Positions 18,608 to 28,172 of a stretch of DNA of 64,000 bases are shown in pieces. The notes beneath the pieces were generated by a model. The model saw only the letters and a program-made list of their open reading frames with translations, was not told where the DNA came from and searched no databases. The stretch is from positions 4,526,001 to 4,590,000 of the forward strand of contig NZ_JQNN01000001.1 of assembly GCF_000745265.1 (NCBI RefSeq), in the 5' to 3' direction. Source of the stretch: Massilia sp. 9096 (GTDB lineage: Bacteria > Pseudomonadota > Gammaproteobacteria > Burkholderiales > Burkholderiaceae_D). The position numbers were made by a program, and so were the translations under genes. How positions within the stretch are numbered: position 1 is the first letter of the stretch; every line of letters begins with the position of its first letter.

Positions 18608-19779
18608 GGTTGCTCAATCGGTTCGTTAAATGGAGGCTTCACGCCGGTCAGGCGATCGTACAGGGACAGGTAGGCAGAGAGCATGGCTTGGATACTGTAG
18701 CGTTGCTCGATGCGTTGGCGCGCCGCCGCACCCTGGCGCTGGGCCAGCGCCGGATCGGTGACATAAGGCGCCAGCGCGGCGGCCAGCGCAGCCGGATCCT
18801 GCGCCGGCACCAGCGCGCCGGCCACGCCTTCGGGCACCAGGTCGGGGATGCCGCCCACGCGCGTGGAAACGATCGGCAGGCCGCAGGCCATGGCTTCAAG
18901 CAGCGTGACCGGCGTGCCTTCCGCGATCGAGCTCAGCGCGAACACCGAAAAGCGTTGCATGATCGCCGCGATGTCGCTGCGCGCACCCGCCAGCCAGACC
19001 AGGTCGGCCAGGCCGGCCTGCTCGACCTGGGCGGCCAGGGCCGGACGCAGCGGGCCGTCGCCGGCGATGGCCAGGCGCAGCCGGTGCGCATGCTGAGGCA
19101 GGCGTTCGCGCAACATGGCAAAAGCGTGGACCAGCGTCGCATGGTCCTTGACGTCCTGCACCCGTCCTACGGTCCCGATCACGAAGCAGCCGTCCCAGTC
19201 CGGGCAGCCGGGCGGCGGCGCGGCGCCGGCGTCCGGTGCGAAGCGCGCGGTATCGACGCCGTTGTCGATCAGGAGGTTCTTCGCGTCCGGAATCCCGACC
19301 ACGTCGCGCAACCAACGCTGCAGGTCGAGCGATACCGGCACGTAGCAGTCGATCGCCGGCACCAGCAGGCGGCGCAGCAGGTTGTGCTTGGCGTTCAAGC
19401 CCTGTGGGTCGCGCGCGTCGCGCCCGTGTTCCGCATGCACGCGCACGGGCACGCCCGCGAGCATGGCCGTAGCCGCGTATTCGACCGCTGCCAGGTTATA
19501 CGTGTGCAGGATGGCCGGGCGCAGGCGGCGCAGCAGCTTGAACAACTTGGCGTGCGTCGCCAGCGCCAAGCCGGGCGGCTTGTGCAGGGAGAACAGCTCG
19601 ACGTCCGGCCGGGTGATCTTGTTGGCGAAATCGGTGTACTTCGTCAGGCACACGACCGCATGCCGGTAGCGGTCGGCCGGCATGCGATTGATGCTTTCGA
19701 CGATCAGGGTTTCTACCCCACCGTAATCGAGCGAGTAGGTCAGGTGGACGACCAGCGGCGCTTGATTTCTTGCTTTCAT
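18595..19779 (-). CDS. Glycosyltransferase, XrtA/PEP-CTERM system (TIGR03088-type, GT4)
   Basis: 394 aa. GT4 features: HLTYSLDYGGVETLIVESINRM at the N-terminus, LLIDNGVDTARFAP, IGTVGRVQDVKDHATLVHAF, LSSIAEGTPVTLLEAMACGLPIVSTRVGGIPDLV. The YGGVETL start and placement between XrtA and the amidotransferase fit the XrtA-specific glycosyltransferase family. It starts 10 bp after the XrtA-EpsI stop and ends 13 bp inside the amidotransferase gene, giving tight translational linkage. Cytoplasmic, acting on undecaprenyl-linked intermediates. Confidence 0.9.
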   Translation of the reverse strand: MKARNQAPLVVHLTYSLDYGGVETLIVESINRMPADRYRHAVVCLTKYTDFANKITRPDVELFSLHKPPGLALATHAKLFKLLRRLRPAILHTYNLAAVEYAATAMLAGVPVRVHAEHGRDARDPQGLNAKHNLLRRLLVPAIDCYVPVSLDLQRWLRDVVGIPDAKNLLIDNGVDTARFAPDAGAAPPPGCPDWDGCFVIGTVGRVQDVKDHATLVHAFAMLRERLPQHAHRLRLAIAGDGPLRPALAAQVEQAGLADLVWLAGARSDIAAIMQRFSVFALSSIAEGTPVTLLEAMACGLPIVSTRVGGIPDLVPEGVAGALVPAQDPAALAAALAPYVTDPALAQRQGAAARQRIEQRYSIQAMLSAYLSLYDRLTGVKPPFNEPIEQPCVE

Positions 19780-19788
19780 TAAATGGCT

Positions 19789-21363
19789 TTAGTGTTGGCC
19801 CGCGTTGGCGAGTGCCTTGTTGATGTTCTTGTAATTGTCTAATAGAAACGCGTGGAGTGTCGCACGGGCGGTATCCGGATTCTCGTCGAGCGGCGCCGAC
19901 AGCATGATCGCCGCGCCGTCGTCGCCGCGCAGCAGCGCCTTCGATTCCATCTGCCACAGCTTGCCGACCACGTTGCTGGTGGTGTCGTGGCCGCCGATGT
20001 GCATCCAGTCCCACACCAGCAGCGCGCCGCCGCCGTCCTTGCGCAGCACGGTCTCGCGCAGCGTGACGCTCCGGCCGCCGATGGTCTCGGTGACGCGGGT
20101 CTGGGTGGTGTCGTGCCAGGCGTCCTTGTAGCCGGTCAGGCGGTTGACGGAGCTGATCAAGGTCTTTTCGCGGTTCTGGTTGCGGTAGTACAGCACGGTC
20201 AGCGCGACCTGGCCGGCGGCGGCCTTGTAGCTGCGCCGGAATTCCGCGTCGGCCGTGAAGTAGTACGGCCGCCAGTCGCTGAAGTTGGCCGCCTGCGGCC
20301 AGCTCACCGCGATGTCGTCCAGGCGCACCGGCGCCGGGTTGTCGTTGGCGCGTTCGCCGACCATGGCGGCGGCCGGCCACAGCGCGGCCAGCACCAGCAC
20401 GGCGGCGACCATCGCCGGCAGGCGGCGCGGCACCGTCGCAGCGGCGCCGGCCTGGGCGCCGACGGATGCGGCAGTGTCCGTATCGGCCACCGCGGCGCGC
20501 GGCGCGTCGGTGTCTTCACGCCAGTAGCTGCCGATCCAGAACATCAGGAACATCACCAGGCCGAAGAACAGCCAGCCGTAGATGATGTGGTCGACGCCCG
20601 TGGCCAGCTGCATGCTCGAGAGGTGGCCGATCATCACGATCATGTAGGCGCGCAGGCCGTTGGCGATCACCGGCACGATCATCGACAGGCCGATGAACAG
20701 GGCGCGGCGCCACAGCGAGCGGTAGGTGAGATACGCGTACAGGCAGCCCAGCGTGATCGACGAGATCAGGTAGCGCACGCCGCTGCAGGCTTCGACCACC
20801 GACCAGTTCCCGGTCGGCAGCTCGAAACGGGTGCCGCTGCGCAGCACGGGGATGCCGGTGGCGCGCACCGCCCACACCGTGAAGTTGGCGGTGAAGTCGA
20901 TCAGCGGGGCGACGAAGATTTCGCCGAACGGCACCGCGAACAGCAGGAACAGCAGCGGGAAGGCGAGCGAGCCGGCCAGGCGCGGGCCGAGCAGGGCCAG
21001 CGCGGCGACCGGGAACATCGCCACGAACATGTACTGCGACACCACCTGCACCTCGCCCAGCTGGGCGGCCAGCCAGCCCGCGCCGAGCAGGCCGAGCAGC
21101 ACCAGCGCGGGCGCATACGGCTGCGGCGGATACAGGGCGAAATTATCGCGGCGGCGCCAGATGAGCCACAGGCTGATCGGCAGGATGATGTAGCCGTGGG
21201 CGAAGGTCTCGGAGCTGTTCCAGATCGAGATGATCGAGCGCACCGTGCCGAAGTACAGCAGGAACGGTGCGAGCAGGGCGACCGCCAGCAGCAGGGCGGT
21301 GGCCGGCGCCAGCGGCATCGGACGGGCGGCGCGCAGGACGCCCGGGGGCGGATTCAATTGCAT
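19789..21363 (-). CDS. xrtA: Exosortase A fused to EpsI domain
   Basis: 524 aa. Residues about 20-280 form the eight-or-so-helix exosortase with the active-site triad visible: C193 in EACSGVRYL, R238 in ANGLRAY, H259 in GVDHIIYGW. After a low-complexity Ala-rich linker (about 285-305) and another membrane segment, residues about 325-524 are an EpsI-type periplasmic domain (WRPYYFTADAEF, VLYYRNQNREKTLISS, VWDWMHIGGHDTTS). XrtA is the proposed transpeptidase that cuts PEP-CTERM proteins and attaches them to the surface. ATG 21363 overlaps the upstream glycosyltransferase by 10 bp. Longer frames are artefacts of that gene. Confidence 0.95.
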   Translation of the reverse strand: MQLNPPPGVLRAARPMPLAPATALLLAVALLAPFLLYFGTVRSIISIWNSSETFAHGYIILPISLWLIWRRRDNFALYPPQPYAPALVLLGLLGAGWLAAQLGEVQVVSQYMFVAMFPVAALALLGPRLAGSLAFPLLFLLFAVPFGEIFVAPLIDFTANFTVWAVRATGIPVLRSGTRFELPTGNWSVVEACSGVRYLISSITLGCLYAYLTYRSLWRRALFIGLSMIVPVIANGLRAYMIVMIGHLSSMQLATGVDHIIYGWLFFGLVMFLMFWIGSYWREDTDAPRAAVADTDTAASVGAQAGAAATVPRRLPAMVAAVLVLAALWPAAAMVGERANDNPAPVRLDDIAVSWPQAANFSDWRPYYFTADAEFRRSYKAAAGQVALTVLYYRNQNREKTLISSVNRLTGYKDAWHDTTQTRVTETIGGRSVTLRETVLRKDGGGALLVWDWMHIGGHDTTSNVVGKLWQMESKALLRGDDGAAIMLSAPLDENPDTARATLHAFLLDNYKNINKALANAGQH

Positions 21364-22568
21364 TCGAGGCTCTCTCCTATGCAGGCCAGGTTGCTGGACC
21401 AGCTGTATTGGCGTTGGACCTTGGCGCGCGCCGCCTGGCCGATGGCGGCGCCGGCGTTGGCTTGTCCGCTTCCCTGGCCGTCCAGCAGCGCGTCGACCGC
21501 GTCGGCGAAGGCGGGGGCGTCCTCGGCCAGCACCAGTTCGCTGCCGGGGACGGCGTCGATGCCTTCCAGCGCCTGCGGCGAGACCACCACCGGGGTCGCC
21601 ATCGCCATCGCTTCGAGCACCTTGTTCTGGATGCCGCGCGCGATGCGCAGCGGCGCCACCGCCACCGCGGCGTACTTGATGTAGGGACGCACGTCGGGGA
21701 CGGTGCCGGTGACTTTCACGCCGTCGCGCTGGCCGAGGCTCTGGACGGCCGGGCTCGGACGCGATCCGACGATGTAGAAACGCAGGTCGGGGTGGCGCGC
21801 GCGCAGCAGCGGGAACACGGCGTCGCAGAACCACTGGACCGCGTCGACGTTGGGCCAGTAATCCATCGCGCCGGTGAACACCAGGGCGCGCTCGCCGGGC
21901 GCGTACGGGCTGGCGTAGCTTTCGTTGGGCGAAAAATAATCGGTGTCGACGCCGTTGCTGAAGTGGCCGATCTTGGCGCTGCTCTCCGGCGCCAGCTGGC
22001 GGAACAGCTCCGCTTCCGGAGCCGACACGAACAGCGAGGCGTCGTAGTCGCGCGCGACCTGGCGCTCGTAGCGCAGCAATTGCCTGGCTTCGTAGCGGTA
22101 CAGCAGGTTCATCGGGAACGATTTCTGCTCGGCGTACTGGCGCCATTTGTCGGAGTCGACGTCGCAGAAGTCGACCACGCGGCGCGCGCCGCGGTAGGGG
22201 TCGGCGTACTGCGCCATCGCCGAGGAAAACACCAGCACGCGCTCGATGCCGTTTGCGGCCACGGTGTCGCGCACCCAGCGTGCCATGCCGGCGTCGCGGT
22301 AGTAGTCGAGCGACAGCGAGCGGTTCTTCAGCAGCGCACCGAGGCTCTTGACGCGCGCGGCCAGCGGGTTCATGCGCGCAAAATGGCTGCTGGCGCACAG
22401 CTTCTGCACGTGCGGCAGGTACTGCCAGTCGTCGGGATCGTCCACGAAGGTGGCCAGATGCACCCGGTAGTGCTGCGCCAGGTGCTTGAGCAAGTGGTAC
22501 GAACGGATCTTGTCGCCCTTGTTGGGCGGGTAGGGGATCCGGTGGATCAGCAGGAGCAGGTCTTGCAC
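21354..22568 (-). CDS. Glycosyltransferase, XrtA/PEP-CTERM system (TIGR03087-type, GT4)
   Basis: 404 aa from a GTG at 22568. The N-terminus LLLIHRIPYPPNKGDKIRSY is the recognisable start of the TIGR03087 sugar transferase group, which sits next to XrtA. GT4 pieces: IGHFSNGVDTDYFSP, ALVFTGAMDYWPNVDAVQWF, KVTGTVPDVRPYIKYAAVAVAPLRIARGIQNKVLEAMAMATPVV. It ends 10 bp inside the XrtA gene. Role: sugar addition to the EPS precursor. Confidence 0.9.
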   Translation of the reverse strand: MQDLLLLIHRIPYPPNKGDKIRSYHLLKHLAQHYRVHLATFVDDPDDWQYLPHVQKLCASSHFARMNPLAARVKSLGALLKNRSLSLDYYRDAGMARWVRDTVAANGIERVLVFSSAMAQYADPYRGARRVVDFCDVDSDKWRQYAEQKSFPMNLLYRYEARQLLRYERQVARDYDASLFVSAPEAELFRQLAPESSAKIGHFSNGVDTDYFSPNESYASPYAPGERALVFTGAMDYWPNVDAVQWFCDAVFPLLRARHPDLRFYIVGSRPSPAVQSLGQRDGVKVTGTVPDVRPYIKYAAVAVAPLRIARGIQNKVLEAMAMATPVVVSPQALEGIDAVPGSELVLAEDAPAFADAVDALLDGQGSGQANAGAAIGQAARAKVQRQYSWSSNLACIGESLECN

Positions 22569-22598
22569 GATGTCTCTTCCGCGCTCAAAGTCGCAGTG

Positions 22599-23708
22599 TC
22601 AGCCCAGGTTACGCACGATGTAGGGGCCCATGAAGTTCGCCAGCGGCAGCGGCAGCTTCTTCCACATCTTGATGAACAGCTGGTATTTCGGGTTCAGCGG
22701 GTTGTTGTCCGGCAGGGCGTCGGCGCCGTACAGCTTGTATTCGTATGGCAGGTGCTGGGCCGTGAAACCCCAGTTCTTCTTGAAATCGTAGGCGCCGGTG
22801 CCGAGCTTGCTGCGGCCGAAGTCGAACAGGCGGCAGCCGCGGTTGGCGGCGGCTTCCATCAAATTCCAGTACATGAAATCGTTGCCGGCCACGTTGCGCG
22901 CGAGGTCCATGCCGCCGCCGTAGTAGGGCACCACTTCGTCGCGCCAGAAGAACGACAATACCGCCGCCACCAGTTCGCCCTTGTCGGTGACGATCGAACG
23001 CACTTCGCACTCGTCGCCGAAGGTCTTCTGCAGCAGGGCGAAGTATTTTTTCGGGAACACCGGGGTGCCGAGGCGGTGCACGCTGTGCGCGTAGGCTTCG
23101 AACATGCGGTCGACGTTGTCGTCGACTTCGCCGCGCAGGCCCAGCTTGATGCCCTTGCGGACCATCGCGCGCTGCTTGCGCGGGATGGCGTTCATGTTTT
23201 CCTCGTGGTCGGCGCTGATCGCCTTGCGGAAGGTGACGTACAGTTCCTTGGTGTGCCAGGCCGCGTCTTCCGGGTGGCAGCGTTGCATGCCGCGGTATTC
23301 GAGGTGGCCGACGCCCAGCTTTTGCGCCAGCTCGTGCGCCGCCTGGTCCAGCAGCGGACGCGCGGCGTCGTTGGTGGCGGCCGGGCCGCCGTACACGCAG
23401 AACGGCATCGCGCCGAGCGAATGGCCGAACAGGCGGCTCTTGATCTCGGCCAGCGGCAGCACGCCCTGGATCTGGCCGTCCTGCTCGACGTAATAAAACC
23501 AGGTCTTGATGCCGAAGGACTGCTCGATCACCTTCTGCCAGCCGGACAGGTGGAAGAAGGTCGCGTCCGGGCAGGCGCGCACGAAAGCGTCCCAGCGGGC
23601 GTAGTCGTTCGGCTGCAGCAGGTGCAGGCTCAAGGGGCCGGCTGCCTGCGCTGCCATGTCGGCGGGCGCGGCGCGCTTGGCCTGCGCGGCTTCGATGATC
23701 GAGTTCAT
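22599..23708 (-). CDS. FemAB-family protein, XrtA/PEP-CTERM system-associated
   Basis: 369 aa. ATG 23708 overlaps the deacetylase stop by 4 bp. Longer frames run through the deacetylase and are rejected. It has a duplicated GNAT-like fold with FFHLSGWQKVIEQSFG, GVLPLAEIKSRLFGHSLGAMPFCVYGG, MNAIPRKQRAMVRKGIKLGL and DFMYWNLMEAAANRGCRLFDFGRSKLGTGAYDFKKNWG. FemAB relatives transfer amino acids from aminoacyl-tRNA or other acyl donors to cell-envelope amines. In XrtA loci the product is thought to decorate the EPS. The role here is by family and context. Confidence 0.9.
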   Translation of the reverse strand: MNSIIEAAQAKRAAPADMAAQAAGPLSLHLLQPNDYARWDAFVRACPDATFFHLSGWQKVIEQSFGIKTWFYYVEQDGQIQGVLPLAEIKSRLFGHSLGAMPFCVYGGPAATNDAARPLLDQAAHELAQKLGVGHLEYRGMQRCHPEDAAWHTKELYVTFRKAISADHEENMNAIPRKQRAMVRKGIKLGLRGEVDDNVDRMFEAYAHSVHRLGTPVFPKKYFALLQKTFGDECEVRSIVTDKGELVAAVLSFFWRDEVVPYYGGGMDLARNVAGNDFMYWNLMEAAANRGCRLFDFGRSKLGTGAYDFKKNWGFTAQHLPYEYKLYGADALPDNNPLNPKYQLFIKMWKKLPLPLANFMGPYIVRNLG

Positions 23709-24589
23709 GCTTGGTTCAGGAAGATGCGGTCCATGCGGTCCCACGCGAAATCGCGCGCGAGGGCTTCGATGCGGCTTTCCATCCGGTCGATGTTGACGTA
23801 GTGGCGGAAACGCGACTTGGCGCCGATGCCTTCCGGACGCGGCTGGCCGGGATCGACTTCCCACGGGTGGAAGTAGAACAGCGCCGGCTGCTGGTCGTCG
23901 CGGTTGACCTTGGCCATCATCCAGCGCGACAGCGCGTACGGCAGCAGGCGGAAATAGCCGCCGCCGCCGGCCGGCAGGTTCTTGCCCATCATCTGCACGG
24001 TGGTGATCGGCACTTCGAGCAGGCCGTCGGTGCCGTTCGGGTAGAAGGCGAAGCGCGGCGCTTCCGGCATGCCGTAGTGGTCGTGCACGACCGGGTAGAT
24101 GCTCGAGCTGTAGCGGTAGCCGGCTTCGAGCAGCACGTCCAGCGCCCACAGGTTGTCGCGGCCGATCGAGAAGCTCGGCGCGCGGTAGCCCAGCACCGCC
24201 TGGCCGCCGAGGTCTTCCAGCAGCGCCTTGCTCGAGCGGATGTCGTTGTCGAACTCGGCGCGGGTCTGGTCGGAGGCGCGCAGGTGGCCGTAGCCGTGGC
24301 TGGCCAGCTCGTGGCCGCCGGCGACGATGCGCTTGACCACGTTCGGATAGCGCTCGGCGATCCAGCCCAGCGTGAAGAAGGTCGCGCGCACGCCGTGCGC
24401 ATCGAACAGGGCCAGGATGCGGTCCATGTTGGCTTCGACGCGGCATTCGCGCGTCGGCCAGCTGGCGCGGTCGATGTAGGGGGCGAAAGCGGAAACCTGG
24501 AAGTAATCCTCGACGTCGCAGGTCATCGCGTTGCGGATGCGTTCACCCGGGGCCGGCGTGCGGCGCGGGGCGAGTTCGTACATGTTCAT
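23705..24589 (-). CDS. Polysaccharide deacetylase, XrtA system (TIGR03006-type)
   Basis: 294 aa. NodB-like domain: MTCDVEDYFQVSAF (metal/catalytic acids about D25-D28), FFTLGWIAERYPNVVKRI, HELASHGYGH with His 98/102, GYRAPSFSIGRDNLWALDVL. The C-terminal LPAGGGGYFRLLPYALSRW and YFHPWEVDPGQPRP form the DUF3473 tail typical of the XrtA family. No signal peptide, so it acts in the cytoplasm or at the membrane on the precursor. It is coupled by 4-bp overlaps both to the upstream ATPase and the downstream FemAB gene. Confidence 0.93.
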   Translation of the reverse strand: MNMYELAPRRTPAPGERIRNAMTCDVEDYFQVSAFAPYIDRASWPTRECRVEANMDRILALFDAHGVRATFFTLGWIAERYPNVVKRIVAGGHELASHGYGHLRASDQTRAEFDNDIRSSKALLEDLGGQAVLGYRAPSFSIGRDNLWALDVLLEAGYRYSSSIYPVVHDHYGMPEAPRFAFYPNGTDGLLEVPITTVQMMGKNLPAGGGGYFRLLPYALSRWMMAKVNRDDQQPALFYFHPWEVDPGQPRPEGIGAKSRFRHYVNIDRMESRIEALARDFAWDRMDRIFLNQA

Positions 24590-25650
24590 TCTTCGTTGTC
24601 CACTGGATGGGTCGCCGCGGCCCCTTGCGGATTGGCGACGATTTTCTTCAGGATCGAGAGCACCGAGACGATCGACTTCTCGAGACGCATCATGCGTTCG
24701 TCGAGCACTTCGACACTGGTCACGCGGCGGTCGCCGCCGATGCGCTCGTCGCGCAGGTGCAGCGCCTGGTCGATGTCGCCGGCGCCGTGGCTGCCGGCCA
24801 GGGTGTCGGCGGCCGGCACGCCCAGTCCCTCGGGCGCCTCGAATTCCTCGTCGATGTCGCTGATGACGGTCTGGATGTCGGCCGCGCCGAACGCGTGCAG
24901 CTCTTCCAGGTAGCCCATCAGCAGCACGCGGTCCATCAGCGTGTTCACTTTACGCGGGATGCCGCCGCTGTAGGCGAAGATCGCCTCGTGGGCGCCGTCG
25001 TCGAATGCCGGGTCGCCGTTCCAGCCGACCGTGGCCAGGCGGTGCTCGATGTAGGCGCGGGTTTCCTGCGCATCCATCGGACCCAGGTGGTAGCTGGCGA
25101 TCACGCGCTGGCGCAGCTGCTGCATGCCGGGGCTGTGCAGCGTGGCGCGGAATTCCGGCTGGCCGAGCAGGAAGGTCTGCAGCAGCGATTTGTGGTCGGT
25201 CTGGAAGTTCGACAGCATGCGCAGTTCCTCGACCGTGCGCGCCGACAGGTTCTGCGCTTCGTCGATGACGATCAGGGCGCGCTTGCCCTGGTGGTCGATG
25301 TCGCACAGGAAGCGCTCCAGGCGCGTCAGGAGGTCGGTCTTGCTGGCCCCTTCGTACGGCAGGCCGAAGGCCGACACCACCATGCGCAGCGTGTCGTCCG
25401 GATCGAGGTGGGTGTTGACGATGTGGGCCGCCACGATCTGGTCGGACGGCAGCCGGTTGAACAGGTTGCGCACCAGCGTGGTTTTACCGGCCCCGACTTC
25501 GCCGGTGACGATGATGAAGCCCTCGCCCTGCGACAGGCCGTACTCGAGGTAGGCCATGGCGCGCTTGTGGCCCTTGCTGCCGAAGAAAAAGTGCGGGTCG
25601 GGGCGCAGCTGGAAGGGTTTGGCCGAAAATCCGTAGTAACTCTCGTACAT
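24586..25650 (-). CDS. XrtA/PEP-CTERM system-associated AAA ATPase (TIGR03015-type)
   Basis: 354 aa, ExeA/GspA-like. N-terminal MYESYYGFSAKPFQLRPDPHFFF is characteristic. Walker A is GEVGAGKTTL (50-58) and Walker B is ALIVIDEAQNL near 125. The C-terminal third is predicted coiled and acidic, with no obvious peptidoglycan-binding domain. It is a cytoplasmic ATPase conserved in exosortase A loci and thought to energise or gate EPS assembly. It starts 14 bp after the outer-membrane protein gene and is coupled to the deacetylase. Confidence 0.92.
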   Translation of the reverse strand: MYESYYGFSAKPFQLRPDPHFFFGSKGHKRAMAYLEYGLSQGEGFIIVTGEVGAGKTTLVRNLFNRLPSDQIVAAHIVNTHLDPDDTLRMVVSAFGLPYEGASKTDLLTRLERFLCDIDHQGKRALIVIDEAQNLSARTVEELRMLSNFQTDHKSLLQTFLLGQPEFRATLHSPGMQQLRQRVIASYHLGPMDAQETRAYIEHRLATVGWNGDPAFDDGAHEAIFAYSGGIPRKVNTLMDRVLLMGYLEELHAFGAADIQTVISDIDEEFEAPEGLGVPAADTLAGSHGAGDIDQALHLRDERIGGDRRVTSVEVLDERMMRLEKSIVSVLSILKKIVANPQGAAATHPVDNEE

Positions 25651-25663
25651 CGTAAGACTCCGC

Positions 25664-27217
25664 TTAGTAGATCAGGGCGAGCATGGCCGAGATGGCGTTT
25701 TCGTGATACGGCGCGCTGTTCAGGCCATAGTCGCCGCGCGAATGGCGGAACTCGACGGTGCCGTTCATGCGCGCGGCGAAGGCGTGCGTCAGACCCAGGC
25801 GCAAGTCGGTATTGCTGCCGCTTGCCGCGCCGTCCAGCGAGGTCGAGTGCTGCGTGTACAGGCTGGCGTTGGCGGTGGTGCGCTGCGACAGCCGGTAATC
25901 GAAGCTGGCGCTGGCGCCGCGCTGCTTGATGTTGTCGTTGTAGTTGGACAGCGGGTCGCCCAGCAGCGCGCTGTCGGTCTGCGCCAGCGACAGCGAGTTG
26001 CGGCGGTCGCTGAACACCGAGAACACCAGGCCGCTGCGCGAACCGCGGAAGGCCAGGTTGCCCTGCAGGCGGCGGTCGCGTTCGTAGCGGTTGCTCAGGT
26101 AGTTGATGCTGTTGGTCAGCGTGGCCGGCAGGCCGAGCTGGGCGATGTAGGCCTTGACCGCCTCCTGGCGCAGGGCCGGGTCCGGATAGATGGAGGCGAA
26201 CAGGTTGTTGTACATGGCCGCGGTGTCGAACGACGACGACACCAGGAATTGCTGGCGCGAGGTCGTGACCTGGTCGCTGTAGACCAGGCTGGCGTTGGTA
26301 TGCTGGGTGCGGTACGACGCGTCCAGCGCGGCGGTCTTGCCGAAGTAGCGGCGGCCCCAGTTGGCCTTGACGCTGGTCCGGCTCGACGGTTCCCAGTCGA
26401 AGCCGGCCGACCAGCTGCGTCCGGAGGTGTTGCCGGTGGCGACCTGGTATTCGTAGTCGTCGTAGCCGGCGCTGGCGGTCAGCGCGAAGCGGCGCACGAT
26501 GAAATAACGCACGTTGGCCTGGCTGCTCTGCATCGACGAACGGCCGGCGTACTGCTCGTCCAGGTCCTGGTGGTAGTACGACAAGCCCCAGCCGAACACG
26601 CCGCGCGAGCTGCCGCCGTTCAGGTTGGCCGAGCGCGTGCTGGACATGCTGTCGCCGTACCCGGCGCCGCCGCCGCTGACCGAATCGCGCGCATAACGCA
26701 CTTCGAGGTCGGCGAACGAGCCGAAGCGGTGACGCAGGTAGGGGCTGATGCGCCAGGTGCGCAGGTCCGCATTGTTGTTGTTGCTGAAGCTGTTGCTGCT
26801 GTTCGGGCCGAACGCCGAGATCGTCTGGCGCGAGCTGGAGGCCGAGCCGTCCATGTACAGCAGCTGGTCGATCAGGTCGGCCTGGCCGTTGGCGTTGTAC
26901 TGGCTGTCGTTGTTGCGCAGGTTCGGCGCGTCGCTGTTGCTGTACGCGTAGCTGTTGAAGCGGGCATTCCCGTTCAGCTTCAGGCGCGGACCGTTTTCGA
27001 TCACGGACACGCTGGGCGAGATCTGGCTCACCCAGGAACCCTGCGCCACATTGTCGGGCAGCAGGGCAACGTTGTCGCTATAAGTCTCGCGCAGTTCCAG
27101 CTGCGGCGTAATCTTCCAGTCGGCGCGGCATTGCGCCGACCACAACATTGCTGCAATTGCCAGCGGCGCCAGCGTCAGCGCGCGCGCAGCCGGCTGTTTA
27201 GCCGTAGTGATAGTCAT
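25664..27217 (-). CDS. PEP-CTERM system outer-membrane beta-barrel protein (TIGR03016-type)
   Basis: 517 aa with an N-terminal signal peptide (hydrophobic ALTLAPLAIAAMLWSAQCRA, cleavage before DWK). After WKITPQLELRETYSDNVALLPD the protein is a long run of alternating polar/hydrophobic strands rich in Y, S, N and R, ending in a short strand NAISAMLALIY typical of outer-membrane barrels. It matches the TIGR03016 family found just before the ATPase in XrtA operons and probably serves the outer-membrane part of EPS export. Its first 20 bp overlap the end of the kinase gene, so its translation is likely coupled to the kinase tail. Confidence 0.92.
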   Translation of the reverse strand: MTITTAKQPAARALTLAPLAIAAMLWSAQCRADWKITPQLELRETYSDNVALLPDNVAQGSWVSQISPSVSVIENGPRLKLNGNARFNSYAYSNSDAPNLRNNDSQYNANGQADLIDQLLYMDGSASSSRQTISAFGPNSSNSFSNNNNADLRTWRISPYLRHRFGSFADLEVRYARDSVSGGGAGYGDSMSSTRSANLNGGSSRGVFGWGLSYYHQDLDEQYAGRSSMQSSQANVRYFIVRRFALTASAGYDDYEYQVATGNTSGRSWSAGFDWEPSSRTSVKANWGRRYFGKTAALDASYRTQHTNASLVYSDQVTTSRQQFLVSSSFDTAAMYNNLFASIYPDPALRQEAVKAYIAQLGLPATLTNSINYLSNRYERDRRLQGNLAFRGSRSGLVFSVFSDRRNSLSLAQTDSALLGDPLSNYNDNIKQRGASASFDYRLSQRTTANASLYTQHSTSLDGAASGSNTDLRLGLTHAFAARMNGTVEFRHSRGDYGLNSAPYHENAISAMLALIY

Positions 27218-28148
27218 ACGTCTCTTCGATGCCCGGGATTTCCCTGGTCTTGTTGTAGATGAGGTTCACGTTCGGGCACTCCTTGAGCTGGCTCAGCGCC
27301 TCCTTGACCGCGTGCTGGGTCGTGGTCTGGGCCTCGACCACCATCACGATCTGGCCCATGTGCGACGCCAGGACGCGCGATTCGCTGGTCAGCAGCAGCG
27401 GCGGCGAGTCGAAGATCACGATCCGGTCCGGATAGCGGTTGGCGATCTCGCTGACCAGGTTGGTCATGGTCGAGCTGGCCAGCAGCTCGGTGGCGCGCTG
27501 GGTGGTGGTGCCGGCCGGCAGGATCGACAGCGTGTCGACGTTGGTGCGCAACATGACGTCGGCCATGTCGAGCTTGTCGTCGGTCAGGATGTCCATCAGG
27601 CCGCGGTGCGCCGGCAGGCCCAGGGTGCGCAGCACCGAGGGACGGGCGACGTCGGCGTCGACCAGCAGCACGGTGTGGTCGAGTTCCATCGCGATGCTCA
27701 TCGCCAGGTTGATCGCGCAATAGGTCTTGCCTTCGCCCGGCAGCGAGCTGGTGATCATGATCAGGTTGTTCGGGTTGCCGTTGGCCGCAGGCTCCGAGAA
27801 GGCGCGGTTCAGCAGCGGGCGCTTGATGATGCGGAAGTCTTCCAGCAGGCGGGTGCGGCCGGCGGCCGCGGTGACCAGGCCGAGATCGCGCATGCGCGCC
27901 AGGTCGAGTTCGACGCGGCGGGTGGAAAACTTCTGCGGACGCGCGGTCTCGATGACCGGGTCGGGCGTCGGGGCGCTGTGCGGCACTGCGGCGGGTGCGG
28001 CCGGCGCCACGACCAGCGTGTCGAGCGCCTGGGGTTCGGCTGCATGGGCGGCGTTGTGCGCGCCCTCGATGTGCGGCGCGTTGCCGGCGGCGGGGGCGGC
28101 GCTGCGCTGCTGGTCGATCCGGCTGGCCGCTTTTTCAATAATGCTCAC
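27198..28148 (-). CDS. XrtA-associated tyrosine autokinase (BY-kinase)
   Basis: 316 aa from a GTG at 28148 with AAGGAGT 5 bp upstream. After an Ala/Pro-rich N-terminus, residues about 125-300 are a CpsD/EpsG-like kinase: Walker A SLPGEGKTY (about 134-142), Walker A' VLLVDADVARP (160-170), and IVIFDSPPLLL. The extreme C-terminus ends with three closely spaced tyrosines (Y311, Y313, Y315), the usual autophosphorylation cluster. It works with the chain-length protein encoded just upstream to control polymer length and export. Confidence 0.94.
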   Translation of the reverse strand: MSIIEKAASRIDQQRSAAPAAGNAPHIEGAHNAAHAAEPQALDTLVVAPAAPAAVPHSAPTPDPVIETARPQKFSTRRVELDLARMRDLGLVTAAAGRTRLLEDFRIIKRPLLNRAFSEPAANGNPNNLIMITSSLPGEGKTYCAINLAMSIAMELDHTVLLVDADVARPSVLRTLGLPAHRGLMDILTDDKLDMADVMLRTNVDTLSILPAGTTTQRATELLASSTMTNLVSEIANRYPDRIVIFDSPPLLLTSESRVLASHMGQIVMVVEAQTTTQHAVKEALSQLKECPNVNLIYNKTREIPGIEETYDYHYG

Positions 28149-28172
28149 TTTGTACTCCTTGTGATCGTCGCG